Below are positions 1 to 7,997 of a DNA stretch of 20,138 nt, one piece after another (within the stretch, counting starts at the first letter, position 1; every line of letters begins with the position of its first letter). Origin of the DNA: Flavobacteriales bacterium UBA4585 (GTDB lineage Bacteria; Bacteroidota; Bacteroidia; Flavobacteriales; Schleiferiaceae); contig CATAQZ010000168.1 of the NCBI GenBank assembly GCA_949487015.1, positions 1 to 20,138 of the forward strand. Direction: 5' to 3'. The position numbers were made by a program, and so were the translations under genes. Under the pieces are notes generated by a model. It made no database searches and had not been told where the DNA came from. It saw only the letters and a program-made list of their open reading frames with translations.

Positions 1-173
1 GCGTAGCCATTTATATTGACAGTATCGAAGTGATTCTTAAAGAACGCATCGAAAAGGCAAAAGAAATCGTTGCTACAGTAGCTCGAATGATTCAATATTT
101 CAACGAACGCGACGAAACCGCCGTGCTCTTCTTTCACGTCAGCTGGGAGACCTATTTGATCGACGAAAAATAG
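1..173 (+). CDS. 3' end of an unidentified protein (partial)
   Basis: An open frame enters from the left edge (first full codon at base 3) and ends at TAG 171-173, giving about 56 C-terminal residues. The peptide has an amphipathic, charged helix-like stretch (ILKERIEKAKEIVATVARMI) followed by a more hydrophobic end (LFFHVSWETYLIDEK). The other two + strand frames stop within the first 20 bases, so this frame is the only candidate. The last 22 bases overlap the 3' end of uvrC on the other strand, a tail-to-tail arrangement. I do not recognise the family from this fragment and assign no function. Confidence 0.55.
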   Translation, partial: VAIYIDSIEVILKERIEKAKEIVATVARMIQYFNERDETAVLFFHVSWETYLIDEK

Positions 174-1954
174 GAAGTAAGAATCCCTGCTTTTGAGTGA
201 CCAACAACTTCTTGCAATTGCTCAGGAGAGGCAGCTTTAATGTTCTTAACGCTCTTAAAAACCTTGATAAGGTCTTTGATGGTTTCCGGGCCAATGCCTT
301 TGATGCCCTCTAGCTCGCTTTTAAATGCACCCTTACTTCGACGTGAACGGTGGTGATTTAAACTGAACCTGTGTGCTTCGTCCCGAGCTTGCTGAATGAT
401 TTTTAAGGTTTCCGATCGCTTGTCTAAATGCAACGGATAGGGATCCCCAGGGAAATAGAGTTCTTCCAATCTTTTTGCAATACCGATGATGGTAATTTTC
501 CCGCGCAGCCCTAGTCGCTCTAACGATTTAAGCGCAGCGCCTAATTGGCCTTTACCTCCGTCAATCACAATGAGCTGAGGCAATGGCTCACCTTCTTCTT
601 GAAGTCGACGGTATCTGCGGTGTACTACTTCTTCCATGGAAGCATAGTCGTCCGGACCTTCTACCGTTTTAATATTGAATTTGCGGTAGTCCTTTTTTGA
701 AGGTTTACCGTCTTTAAAGACCACACAAGCACTCGCTGGATTTGTTCCTTGGATATTCGAATTGTCGAAACACTCAATATGTCTAGGTTCAACGGGCATA
801 CGCAAGTCTTGCTTCATTTGCGTCATTATGCGTTTCACATGCCGATCGGGGTCAACAATTTGAATATTCTTCAGTTTTTCTTGCCGGAAATACATGGCAT
901 TTTTAATGCTCAATTCAATGAGTTTGCGTTTTTCACCTTTCTGAGGAACGGTGAAAGTGCTGCCCTCTATAGGTAGATTGACCGGATGTGAAGTATAGAT
1001 TAAACGCGAGGTGGAACCAAAGAGAGAGCGGATTTCAGGTATTGCGATATGCAGAAAATCCTGGGGCTCTTCTTCCAACTTTTTCTTGATTTCTACAGTG
1101 TAGCTTTGGACAATAGCACCTTCAATAACTTGCAAGTAATTCACGTATCCAAATTCAGCGTCCATACTAACGCTATAGACGTCGATATTCGTGAGTTGGT
1201 TACTGACGACGGTGCTCTTTGCAGCATATTTTTCTAACGCGTCCAATTTTTCTTTACATAACTGTGCTTGCTCAAACTCGAAAGCCTCGGCATGATTCAT
1301 CATGCGCTCTTTTAAATGTCTTTTGACGGAGCTCAGTTGTCCTTTGATAATATTACGTGCGGCGCTAACATCTGCTTCATATTCCTCTTCCGTTTGCAAT
1401 GCTTCACAAGGGGCTTTACAATTTCCGATATGATATTCTAGGCAAATTTTGAATTTCCCTTTTTCAATATTTTCTTCACTCAGATTGTATTTACAGGTGC
1501 GGGTCGGATACATCTGGCGGATCAGCTCAAGTACGGCTTTCATGGCCTTTACATTAGGGTAAGGCCCATAGTATTCACTTCCGTCTCTGATAATGTTACG
1601 AAGTCCATAAATACGAGGAAACCGTTCTCGACGTATGGTAATGTAGGGGTAACTCTTATCGTCTTTAAGATTGATGTTGTAGCGGGGTTGGTGCTCTTTT
1701 ATGAGATTGTTTTCGAGTAGAAGTGCATCTCCTTCTGAATCTGTGACGATCACCTTTATATCCGCTACTTTCCGCACCATAACTGCGATACGTGCGCTCG
1801 TTACACTTTTTGTAAAGTAAGAGCTCACACGCTTCTTCAGGTCCTTAGCTTTACCGATGTAGAGAATGTTGCCGGCTTTATCCACATGCTGATACACCCC
1901 CGGTTTGTTCGGAAGGGTTTTTAGCAAGTTTGTGATGTGGATACTTTCAGCCAT
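152..1954 (-). CDS. uvrC: UvrABC system protein C (excinuclease subunit C)
   Basis: UvrC makes both incisions around a DNA lesion after UvrA/UvrB loading in nucleotide excision repair (cytoplasm). The 600-residue product has the normal family length. Visible parts in order: N-terminal GIY-YIG nuclease domain (GVY 19-21, YIGKAK 32-37, with R42 at the spacing of the catalytic arginine; it makes the 3' incision), a Cys-containing middle region, a UVR (UvrB-binding) helix around 210-245, and an RNase H-like 5' nuclease domain with D397 (in CFDNSN), D465 (in VIDGGKGQLG) and H528 (in RDEAHRF) at the family's triad positions. C-terminal helix-hairpin-helix repeats (GIKGIGPETIKDL and following) bind DNA. 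The ATG at 1954 is supported by the GIY-YIG domain starting right after it and by a promoter-like box just upstream. No damage or frameshift is seen. Confidence 0.98.
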   Translation of the reverse strand: MAESIHITNLLKTLPNKPGVYQHVDKAGNILYIGKAKDLKKRVSSYFTKSVTSARIAVMVRKVADIKVIVTDSEGDALLLENNLIKEHQPRYNINLKDDKSYPYITIRRERFPRIYGLRNIIRDGSEYYGPYPNVKAMKAVLELIRQMYPTRTCKYNLSEENIEKGKFKICLEYHIGNCKAPCEALQTEEEYEADVSAARNIIKGQLSSVKRHLKERMMNHAEAFEFEQAQLCKEKLDALEKYAAKSTVVSNQLTNIDVYSVSMDAEFGYVNYLQVIEGAIVQSYTVEIKKKLEEEPQDFLHIAIPEIRSLFGSTSRLIYTSHPVNLPIEGSTFTVPQKGEKRKLIELSIKNAMYFRQEKLKNIQIVDPDRHVKRIMTQMKQDLRMPVEPRHIECFDNSNIQGTNPASACVVFKDGKPSKKDYRKFNIKTVEGPDDYASMEEVVHRRYRRLQEEGEPLPQLIVIDGGKGQLGAALKSLERLGLRGKITIIGIAKRLEELYFPGDPYPLHLDKRSETLKIIQQARDEAHRFSLNHHRSRRSKGAFKSELEGIKGIGPETIKDLIKVFKSVKNIKAASPEQLQEVVGHSKAGILTSYFSSIK

Positions 1955-1958
1955 GCTT

Positions 1959-1966
1959 CAAAGATA
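1959..1966 (-). promoter_or_regulatory. Bacteroidota -7 box TATCTTTG directly before uvrC
   Basis: On the minus strand the sequence reads TATCTTTG, AAGC, ATG. This is a perfect match to the Bacteroidota -7 consensus TAnnTTTG, with only four bases before the uvrC start codon. Transcription from it would begin at or near the ATG, giving a leaderless or almost leaderless mRNA. No TTG-type -33 element is visible at the usual distance, because that place is occupied by a terminator hairpin. The box match is seen directly; its use as a promoter is inferred. Confidence 0.55.
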
Positions 1967-1997
1967 AAAAAGGCCCGGCTCCCTTTGGGGCCGGGCC
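1966..1997 (-). terminator. Rho-independent terminator of the T9SS cargo gene
   Basis: GC-rich hairpin read on the minus strand. An 8-bp perfect outer stem (GGCCCGGC 1972-1979 with GCCGGGCC 1990-1997) continues past a one-base bulge into CCC/GGG, closes on a 3-base loop (1984-1986), and is followed by six U residues (1971-1966). It lies 45 bases after the stop of the minus strand gene at 2042-4252, and its U-run touches the uvrC -7 box. It should separate that gene's transcript from uvrC. Confidence 0.9.
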
Positions 1998-2041
1998 AGT
2001 GTTCTCGTGTTTAACGAGTGGGGACTACGTTGTTAAGAATG

Positions 2042-4252
2042 CTATTGAGCATCCATAATAGTGACGGTACCATTGACTGAATATTCATAGTCGTCAGAGG
2101 CATTCACTAATTCTAAGGTGTACATGTATACACCATCTGCGAGCTTCGTACCGTTTTGGTTGGTACCGCGCCATGGGTTGGCATTATCGTATAGGTATTC
2201 GCTTTGCCATACACGATCACCCCATCTGTTGTAAATGGTCAACTGGCTTAGGTCTTCATAATCATCAATGTTCTGTATGATGAAGCCATCATTCACGTTA
2301 TCGCCGTTCGGAGTAATGAAGTTTGGCACTACTACAGTATCTGGGTAAGGAGGCGTGTTAATGATGATCGGTAAACAGTTCGAATATGCAGTATACTGGG
2401 TATCTATCGGGTCAGTTGTTCTAACACATACGCGGTATTCTCCAGGAGCTAGCTCTAAGAACATACGGTAAGTAGTGTCAGGCGCAAGAACTGGATTCTG
2501 AGGTGAAGCTACGTGGTCGTGAATCCATTCACCCATCCATGTTCCACCAATTTTTTCTTGTAAGAATACAGTGTAACTGTCAACAGCCCACCCGTTGTAC
2601 TGATTCCAAATAAGATCTACAGACATCGTATCTGGATCAATGATTGGTACCATACCGTTGCTGCGTTCGAGAAGCATACTTTCAATACTGTTCGTTTCTC
2701 CTTGCATGTCATCGTTGAGTTTCATATCAACGCGGTATTCATAGCTGTCCTGGTCTACTTTGATAAAGCCAATCTGGTTGTCTTTAAAGTCGTATTTGTA
2801 TTGATTGAATACAGTACCAACTTTTTGATATTGAGGCTGTCCTGGATCTTTACGGAAGATCTGCCACTCTTGGAAAAGGTAGTCTGGGTAAGACGAAGTA
2901 TCCGCACTCCATTCGATAACAGGGTTTTTATCTTCTTCAATGGTTACGTTTTCCATTTCATAAATAGCATTGAAACATCCAGTCACATTGAGCTGGATCG
3001 TATCAAATTCATTCATAGGGAAACCACATTTATTTAATAGGGTGTTTCCATCGTTTCCAACTTTCGAATACAAAAAGTATTTTCCGTTTTTCGATAGTGG
3101 CTTAAACAGCTTAATGGTCATTTGGGTCGCCTCATAGTTATTATCACAATTCGCTGTGAAGGATTCAATCGCAAGCGGTTGACCATCTGGTTTCGTTAAT
3201 CTGAAGTCTGTACCATCAGGAGAGATAGATGAACAGTCTAGTTTTACTTTGAATTTTAAGGTTACCGTAGAATCCAAACAGTTGTAATCTACTGTTGGAA
3301 GACCATTATCAGGGTCTTGGTAGATCCCAGGTGCCTGGTAGTCTAGCTGGACCCCTGCTTGCGCATTCGGAGTACACGCAGATGCAATGGCAATTTGCAT
3401 ATCACGGTTTACTTCACCAATCTTACGCCAAACGTAAAGAACGGAGTCGTAACGGTACTCATCTACGGTGACAGCCATTACGTCAATTTCTACGGCTGAA
3501 GGCTTGAAGGTAATTAACCCTGTGTTCGGGTGCATGTAAAGTGAGTTCGCAGGTGATGTGGTGATCGGCTGATCGTACGTCCATCCTGCTGCGTAATTAA
3601 TATTGGTAGGAGTACAGTTTGATCCTGCACCAGCTTTAACATGAGTAATTCTGTAGAATAAAGAATCGCCATCTGGTTCAACAGCACTTTGCTTCCAGTT
3701 GAACGTACGTCCAGTACAGAAAGCACGTACAGGCTCACTTACAAATTCAGGAGAGGTGTTTTGACCGATCTGGTTGTTCAGTTTCGCTTCAATGTAAAAA
3801 CCTTGAGATGATGGGTTGACGATATTGTCTACAGCTGGGTTACGACAACAGGTAGAGAAAGCAAAGGTCCAATCTGGAGCATTACCGGGAAGCGTAATTT
3901 CTCCCTCATAGGTCACAACGTGAATGGTCACACCTGCATTTGATGAACTTACACAATCAAACAAGGTAGGCGCAACTACTCCTGAACCGCTCGTTGATGG
4001 AGTGGTTTCTGTCAACGTGGTGCTTACCGTAGCATAGTTTGCAGAACAAGCGTAAATGGTTGCACTTGTCGGTAATGTAATACCATTGTTATCACGATAC
4101 AGACGCATGATAATTTTATACTTGTGACTGTTACCTGTAGAGCTGATGTACTCGTACTGAAGATCGCCTCCTGCGTTGTGCGATGCCGAAGCATTTTGAA
4201 CGAAGAATACGAGCGCTAAAGCGGTAAAAAGTGTTCTAAACAATGTTTTCAT
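2042..4252 (-). CDS. Secreted protein with T9SS type B (gliding-motility-associated) C-terminal domain
   Basis: A 736-residue exported protein. Residues 1-23 are a Sec signal peptide (basic MKTLFR, hydrophobic core, cleavage after ASA before SHNAGG). The mature N-terminus, with SHNAGG and the following Y-rich strand ending MRLYRDNNG, resembles the start of many large Bacteroidota surface proteins. Several cysteines between about residues 70 and 440 suggest disulfides outside the cell. Residues of roughly 455-625 look like two fibronectin-III-like beta domains. Residues 643-736 are a CHU_C/gliding-motility-associated domain (PNFITPNGDNVNDGF, IYNRWGDRVW, WRGT, LADGVYMY), the type B sorting signal recognised by the type IX secretion system. 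The likely location is the cell surface or medium. The gene is monocistronic with its own terminator. Adhesin or structural role is inference; no enzymatic motif is seen. Confidence 0.9.
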   Translation of the reverse strand: MKTLFRTLFTALALVFFVQNASASHNAGGDLQYEYISSTGNSHKYKIIMRLYRDNNGITLPTSATIYACSANYATVSTTLTETTPSTSGSGVVAPTLFDCVSSSNAGVTIHVVTYEGEITLPGNAPDWTFAFSTCCRNPAVDNIVNPSSQGFYIEAKLNNQIGQNTSPEFVSEPVRAFCTGRTFNWKQSAVEPDGDSLFYRITHVKAGAGSNCTPTNINYAAGWTYDQPITTSPANSLYMHPNTGLITFKPSAVEIDVMAVTVDEYRYDSVLYVWRKIGEVNRDMQIAIASACTPNAQAGVQLDYQAPGIYQDPDNGLPTVDYNCLDSTVTLKFKVKLDCSSISPDGTDFRLTKPDGQPLAIESFTANCDNNYEATQMTIKLFKPLSKNGKYFLYSKVGNDGNTLLNKCGFPMNEFDTIQLNVTGCFNAIYEMENVTIEEDKNPVIEWSADTSSYPDYLFQEWQIFRKDPGQPQYQKVGTVFNQYKYDFKDNQIGFIKVDQDSYEYRVDMKLNDDMQGETNSIESMLLERSNGMVPIIDPDTMSVDLIWNQYNGWAVDSYTVFLQEKIGGTWMGEWIHDHVASPQNPVLAPDTTYRMFLELAPGEYRVCVRTTDPIDTQYTAYSNCLPIIINTPPYPDTVVVPNFITPNGDNVNDGFIIQNIDDYEDLSQLTIYNRWGDRVWQSEYLYDNANPWRGTNQNGTKLADGVYMYTLELVNASDDYEYSVNGTVTIMDAQ

Positions 4253-4342
4253 GAACGTGAGTGTTTGTAAGCCTGAATAATTGAACCTTAAATATCTTCA
4301 ATTCCTTCGTCTTACACAAGTGAAATGAGTAAACGTTTAGCT

Positions 4343-4951
4343 TTAGTGAGAGAGCAACGCGTAAACGGTAGAAAACCCAAGTAAACCGCCCGACAGAAGC
4401 TCCTGAAGTGTATGTCTTTTAAGACTAATTCGGGACCAAGCAACCGCACTTAAAATAAGTAATAGAAGGAGCAGGAATTCGGGGCTTCCTACACCGTATC
4501 GCTGATGCAATCGTAAGAACAATGCAAAGAACCCGGTTGCTCCCGCCATATGCGCACTACTCTTGAAATAAGGGATGAGAATGGTACTTACAATAAGTAC
4601 GAATGCAGTGCCGTAAACACTGAGGTAAATTTCCTCAGGTGCCATGGCTTTTTTAAGAAACGCAGCAGTGGCGAAGGCGCAAGCTGCACCTGTAATGTAG
4701 GGATAGATGCGGTCTTCACGCTCTATTAGATGCACGCTAGAGATGATTTTTGTGACGCGAAATAAAACGATTGCGATCAGTGGCGATGCATAGGTACCCA
4801 CGAAAACAGTAGAGGTTATTTTGAAAATAGTAGTCCAGGAATAGGTCTCAGGAACAGACCAAAGCACAAATAAGGCGCCAACAGTCGGCATAATTCCGGG
4901 ATGAAACAGGTAGCTGATGAACTGACTAAAGCTGTGTTTGAAACCTTGCAT
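4343..4951 (-). CDS. PAP2-like membrane phosphatase family protein
   Basis: A 202-residue integral membrane protein with about five to six hydrophobic helices. It carries the three PAP2 (type 2 phosphatidic acid phosphatase) signatures in diverged form: an arginine-rich motif REDRIYPY in place of KxxxxxxRP, SAHMAG with H134 in place of PSGH, and SRISLKRHTLQE (S173, R174, H180, E184), which fits SRx5Hx3D except that Glu replaces Asp. Family members hydrolyse lipid phosphates or undecaprenyl pyrophosphate at the membrane; the substrate here is unknown and activity is not certain given the changes. The ATG abuts the rpoN stop codon with no base between, so translation is probably coupled to rpoN. 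It is the last gene of the asnS-rpoN run. Confidence 0.72.
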   Translation of the reverse strand: MQGFKHSFSQFISYLFHPGIMPTVGALFVLWSVPETYSWTTIFKITSTVFVGTYASPLIAIVLFRVTKIISSVHLIEREDRIYPYITGAACAFATAAFLKKAMAPEEIYLSVYGTAFVLIVSTILIPYFKSSAHMAGATGFFALFLRLHQRYGVGSPEFLLLLLLILSAVAWSRISLKRHTLQELLSGGLLGFSTVYALLSH

Positions 4952-6394
4952 TTAGAGTTCTTTTCGCATTCTAGCCACTGGAATATCGAGCTGTTCTCTG
5001 TATTTAGCAACGGTACGACGGGCAATGGGATAACCTTTTTCTTTTAGAATTTTTGCCAGTGCATCGTCGGTCATGGGTTTGCGTTTGTTCTCTTCAGCGA
5101 CGGTGTCCTCTAGTATTTTCTTGATTTCACGGGTGCTGACTTCCTCTCCGTCCGCATTAGTCATTGATTCGGAGAAAAACCGTTTAATGAGAAATGTACC
5201 GTACGGTGTTTGAATGTATTTATTAGAAGCTACACGACTGACCGTAGAGATGTCCATACCTATTTCTTCGGCTATATCCTTAAGTATCATGGGACGAAGT
5301 TTACGTTCGTCGCCGGTAAGAAAATAATCGCGTTGATAATTTAAAATGGACTGCATGGTAAGCATTAAGGTCTGTTGACGCTGTACAATAGCGTCGATAA
5401 ACCATTTAGCGCTGTCCAATTTTTGCTTGACAAACAGCGCGGCTTCTTTCTCTGCTTTATTTTTCTCCTTACTTGCTTTATAGTGCTCAAGCATTTCTCG
5501 GTACTGGTTGCTCAAGCTTAATTCAGGAGCGTTACGCCCGTTTAGCGTTAGTTCAAGCTCTTCGTCTACAATCTCTAAGTTGTAATCGGGTATGACATTT
5601 TCTGTGGGTCGACTAAGATTAGAAGAGCCTCCCGGTTTTGGGTTGAGCCTTCCGATTTCGTCGATAGCGTCGCGGAGTTCATCCTCATTGACGCCTAATC
5701 GGTCCATCAATTTTTGATAGTGACGTTTTACGAAGCTGTCAAAATAATCTTCTAGAATGCTTAGGGCGAGATTCACTTTGAACGAAGGACGTTTGCGTTC
5801 CAATTGGAGTATCAAACACTCGCGTAAATCGCGACCTCCGACTCCTGGTGGGTCTAGATCTTGAATAATTTCGAGAAGCCTCTCCAGCTCCTTTTCTTCG
5901 GTAAAAATTCCTTGAGAAAAGGCCAGGTCATCGACGATATCTATGAGTTCGCGTCGTAAAAGTCCATCGTCATCAATCGTCCCGACGAGGTAAGTGGCCA
6001 ATTCCAATTCCTCGGTATTTAAGTCCCGGAGGCGCAATTGTGAAATGAGGCTATCGTGAAAGCTTTCGTTAACGATGACAGGGGCTTCATACAACTCATC
6101 GTCTGAGCTGTAGTTGTTGGCTTTGGTTTTGTAATCGGGTGTATCGTCGTCTCCAAGGTAATCGTCCCAATTAATTTCCTCCATAGAGTCGCGCACTTCG
6201 CGCTCATCGGAAGCATCGTTTTCAAAGGTGTCTTCGCCTTTTTCTTTCCCCTCTTGTAAAGCGGGATTTTCTTCAATCTCTTGCTTGATTCGTGCCTCTA
6301 AACTTTGTGTAGGCAATTGCACAAGCTTCATCAGCTGAATCTGTTGTGGACTCAGCTTCTGTTGAAGTTTTTGTGCAAGAGTTTGCTTTAGCAT
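4952..6394 (-). CDS. rpoN: RNA polymerase sigma-54 factor
   Basis: Sigma-54 directs RNA polymerase to -24/-12 promoters that need an AAA+ activator. The 480-residue product has all three regions. Residues 1-50 are the glutamine- and leucine-rich region I (QKLQQKLSPQQIQLMKLVQL), the activator-interaction part. A strongly acidic region II linker follows to about residue 110. The core-binding domain contains DLDPPGVGGRDLRECL. The C-terminal DNA-binding part includes a helix-turn-helix (MDISTVSRVASNKYIQTPYG) and the RpoN box ARRTVAKYRE at 458-467, which reads the -24 element. It lies 20 bases downstream of asnS and abuts the PAP2-like gene. No Shine-Dalgarno is present before the ATG (upstream reads CCCCTCCTAACTT). 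No activator (bEBP) gene is in the window. Confidence 0.97.
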   Translation of the reverse strand: MLKQTLAQKLQQKLSPQQIQLMKLVQLPTQSLEARIKQEIEENPALQEGKEKGEDTFENDASDEREVRDSMEEINWDDYLGDDDTPDYKTKANNYSSDDELYEAPVIVNESFHDSLISQLRLRDLNTEELELATYLVGTIDDDGLLRRELIDIVDDLAFSQGIFTEEKELERLLEIIQDLDPPGVGGRDLRECLILQLERKRPSFKVNLALSILEDYFDSFVKRHYQKLMDRLGVNEDELRDAIDEIGRLNPKPGGSSNLSRPTENVIPDYNLEIVDEELELTLNGRNAPELSLSNQYREMLEHYKASKEKNKAEKEAALFVKQKLDSAKWFIDAIVQRQQTLMLTMQSILNYQRDYFLTGDERKLRPMILKDIAEEIGMDISTVSRVASNKYIQTPYGTFLIKRFFSESMTNADGEEVSTREIKKILEDTVAEENKRKPMTDDALAKILKEKGYPIARRTVAKYREQLDIPVARMRKEL

Positions 6395-6414
6395 AAGTTA
6401 GGAGGGGAATCGTA

Positions 6415-7815
6415 TTAGAAGTTTGCGCTACCCGGAGTTCTAGGGAATGGAATGACATCACGAATGTTGCCCATTCCAGTCGAGAATTGGACTAAGCGCT
6501 CAAAGCCTAGCCCGAAACCGCTGTGTACACATGTACCGAACTTTCGAGTTTCGAGATACCACCAGAGTTCTTCTTCTGGGATTCCTACAGCAGCGACTTT
6601 TTCTTTAAGAATATCGTAGCGTTCCTCGCGTTGAGAGCCTCCAACAATCTCCCCAATTCCAGGGAAAAGAATATCCATGGCGCGTACAGTTTTGCCGTCC
6701 TCATTTAAGCGCATGTAAAACGCCTTAATCGATGCTGGATAATCGTACAAAACTACAGGTGCCTTAAAGTGTTTTTCAACTAAGAAACGTTCGTGCTCAC
6801 TTTGAAGATCTGCGCCCCATTCTTCAATGCGGTATTTGAATTTCCTCTTTTTGTTAGGCTTGCTATTTTTCAGGATTTCAATGGCCTCGGTATACGAAAG
6901 ACGAACAAAATCATTATTCGCTACAAACTCTAATTTCTCAATGAGGCCTTGCTCCGCGCGTTCATTCTGGGGTTTCCCTTTTTGCTCCTCTGCAAAGCGA
7001 CTGTCCAGGAACGCCAAATCTTCACGGCAGTTGTCCAGAATGTAGCGTAGACAGTATTTTAAAAAGTCTTCAGCGAGGTCCATATTCATGTTTAAATCAT
7101 GAAAGGCCATTTCTGGTTCAACCATCCAAAATTCAGCCAAATGGCGAGTTGTGTTTGAGTTCTCTGCTCTGAAAGTCGGTCCGAAAGTGTAAATTTTTCC
7201 TAAAGCCAATGCCCCTAGTTCACCCTCTAGTTGACCGCTTACGGTTAAATGGGTTTCCTTGCCGAAAAAATCTTCAGCAGGGTCGCCTCCTGATGCAGGG
7301 AGGGTGCTGACTCGGAACATCTCGCCCGCACCTTCGGCATCAGATCCTGTGATGATAGGGCTGTGCCAGTTGACAAAACCTTCTTTGTTGAAGTAGTTGT
7401 GGATGGCAAATGAAAGAGCATGGCGCACTCTGAACACCGCGCTGAAGGTGTTCGTGCGCGGGCGTAAATGCGCGATCTCGCGCAGGAATTCTAGACTGTG
7501 CTTTTTTGGTTGGAGCGGGTAGTCGTCGACAGGAGCATCCCCTAAAACCTCAAACGAATCCACAATGATTTCTACCGTTTGTCCCTTTCCTTGGCTTTCC
7601 ACAAGCTGACCAGTGATGGACAGGCACGAACCTGTCGTGATGCGCTTGAGTTCATTTTCATCCTCTTTTTCAAAATTGACTACACACTGCAGATTGGCAA
7701 GGGTAGAACCGTCGTTTATAGCAATGAAACGATTGCTGCGGAAGGTGCGAACCCATCCCTTAACGGTGATGTTGGTGCCAATAGGCGGCGATAGTAAGAG
7801 GTGTTTGATGCTCAT
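6415..7815 (-). CDS. asnS: Asparagine--tRNA ligase
   Basis: Charges tRNA-Asn with asparagine using ATP (cytoplasm). An N-terminal OB-fold anticodon-binding domain (ITVKGWVRTFRSNRFIAIND) is followed by the class II catalytic core: motif 2 around FRAENSNTTRHLAEF and WMVEPEMAF, and motif 3 GFGLGFERLVQF near the C-terminus, ending in the typical IRDVIPFPRTPG. The frame stays open up to 7905, but I place the start at ATG 7815 (MSIKHLL). This gives 466 residues, the usual AsnRS length, and the 30 extra N-terminal residues (MPKPAFFQKR...) do not resemble the family and would cover the intergenic region. It heads the minus strand run asnS-rpoN-PAP2 and is divergent from tetR. Confidence 0.95.
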   Translation of the reverse strand: MSIKHLLLSPPIGTNITVKGWVRTFRSNRFIAINDGSTLANLQCVVNFEKEDENELKRITTGSCLSITGQLVESQGKGQTVEIIVDSFEVLGDAPVDDYPLQPKKHSLEFLREIAHLRPRTNTFSAVFRVRHALSFAIHNYFNKEGFVNWHSPIITGSDAEGAGEMFRVSTLPASGGDPAEDFFGKETHLTVSGQLEGELGALALGKIYTFGPTFRAENSNTTRHLAEFWMVEPEMAFHDLNMNMDLAEDFLKYCLRYILDNCREDLAFLDSRFAEEQKGKPQNERAEQGLIEKLEFVANNDFVRLSYTEAIEILKNSKPNKKRKFKYRIEEWGADLQSEHERFLVEKHFKAPVVLYDYPASIKAFYMRLNEDGKTVRAMDILFPGIGEIVGGSQREERYDILKEKVAAVGIPEEELWWYLETRKFGTCVHSGFGLGFERLVQFSTGMGNIRDVIPFPRTPGSANF

Positions 7816-7833
7816 GATACAACTTGTTTGTAG

Positions 7834-7841
7834 CAAAGATG
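7834..7841 (-). promoter_or_regulatory. Possible -7 box CATCTTTG of the asnS-rpoN run
   Basis: On the minus strand CATCTTTG matches TAnnTTTG at five of six fixed positions (C for the first T). It ends 18 bases before the asnS ATG at 7815, a reasonable place for a short leader. No clear -33 TTG element precedes it. Its position also supports choosing ATG 7815 over the upstream in-frame ATG at 7905, since a transcript from this box would not include that codon. Confidence 0.35.
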
Positions 7842-7916
7842 CTATTTCGGCGTGATATTTCATTACGATTGCTATCCGTTTTTGAAAAAAAGCGGGCTTT
7901 GGCACGAAAGTTGTTC

Positions 7917-7959
7917 GAAACGGGAAACATTAGAAACATTTTTCAGAACATTTGTTTCC
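7917..7959. promoter_or_regulatory. GAAAC repeat cluster / inverted repeat, candidate TetR operator
   Basis: Within the asnS/tetR divergent gap the + strand carries GAAAC at 7917, 7924 and 7933, and its inverse GTTTC at 7954-7958. The outer copies form a perfect 7-bp inverted repeat, GGAAACA (7923-7929) and TGTTTCC (7953-7959), centred on 7941, 57 bases before the tetR start. TetR-family proteins of efflux operons usually bind palindromes in their own promoter region, so this is the best operator candidate in the gap. AACATTTG (7947-7954) inside it matches TAnnTTTG at five of six positions and could be the operon's -7 box. Function is inferred. Confidence 0.35.
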
Positions 7960-7997
7960 ATAGTGGGTTAACCTTCATACCTAATTAACAGAATTGA

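Noticed and set aside
2702..3037. 111-codon + strand open frame inside the T9SS cargo gene
   Set aside because: Antisense shadow of a well-supported secreted protein; no start signal and no recognisable family.
4330..4339. Perfect 10-base palindrome TAAACGTTTA just downstream of the PAP2-like stop codon
   Set aside because: Too short and AT-rich to be a terminator, no U-run follows, and such palindromes are expected by chance in 20 kb.
6400..6407. AGGAGGGG, a Shine-Dalgarno-like sequence on the + strand between asnS and rpoN
   Set aside because: It is on the strand opposite to the genes; no + strand gene starts downstream. On the coding strand it reads CCCCTCCT, which is not a ribosome-binding site.
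7816..7905. A 30-residue N-terminal extension of asnS from ATG 7905
   Set aside because: The extra residues do not look like AsnRS, the start at 7815 gives the usual 466 residues, and a likely -7 box lies between the two ATGs.
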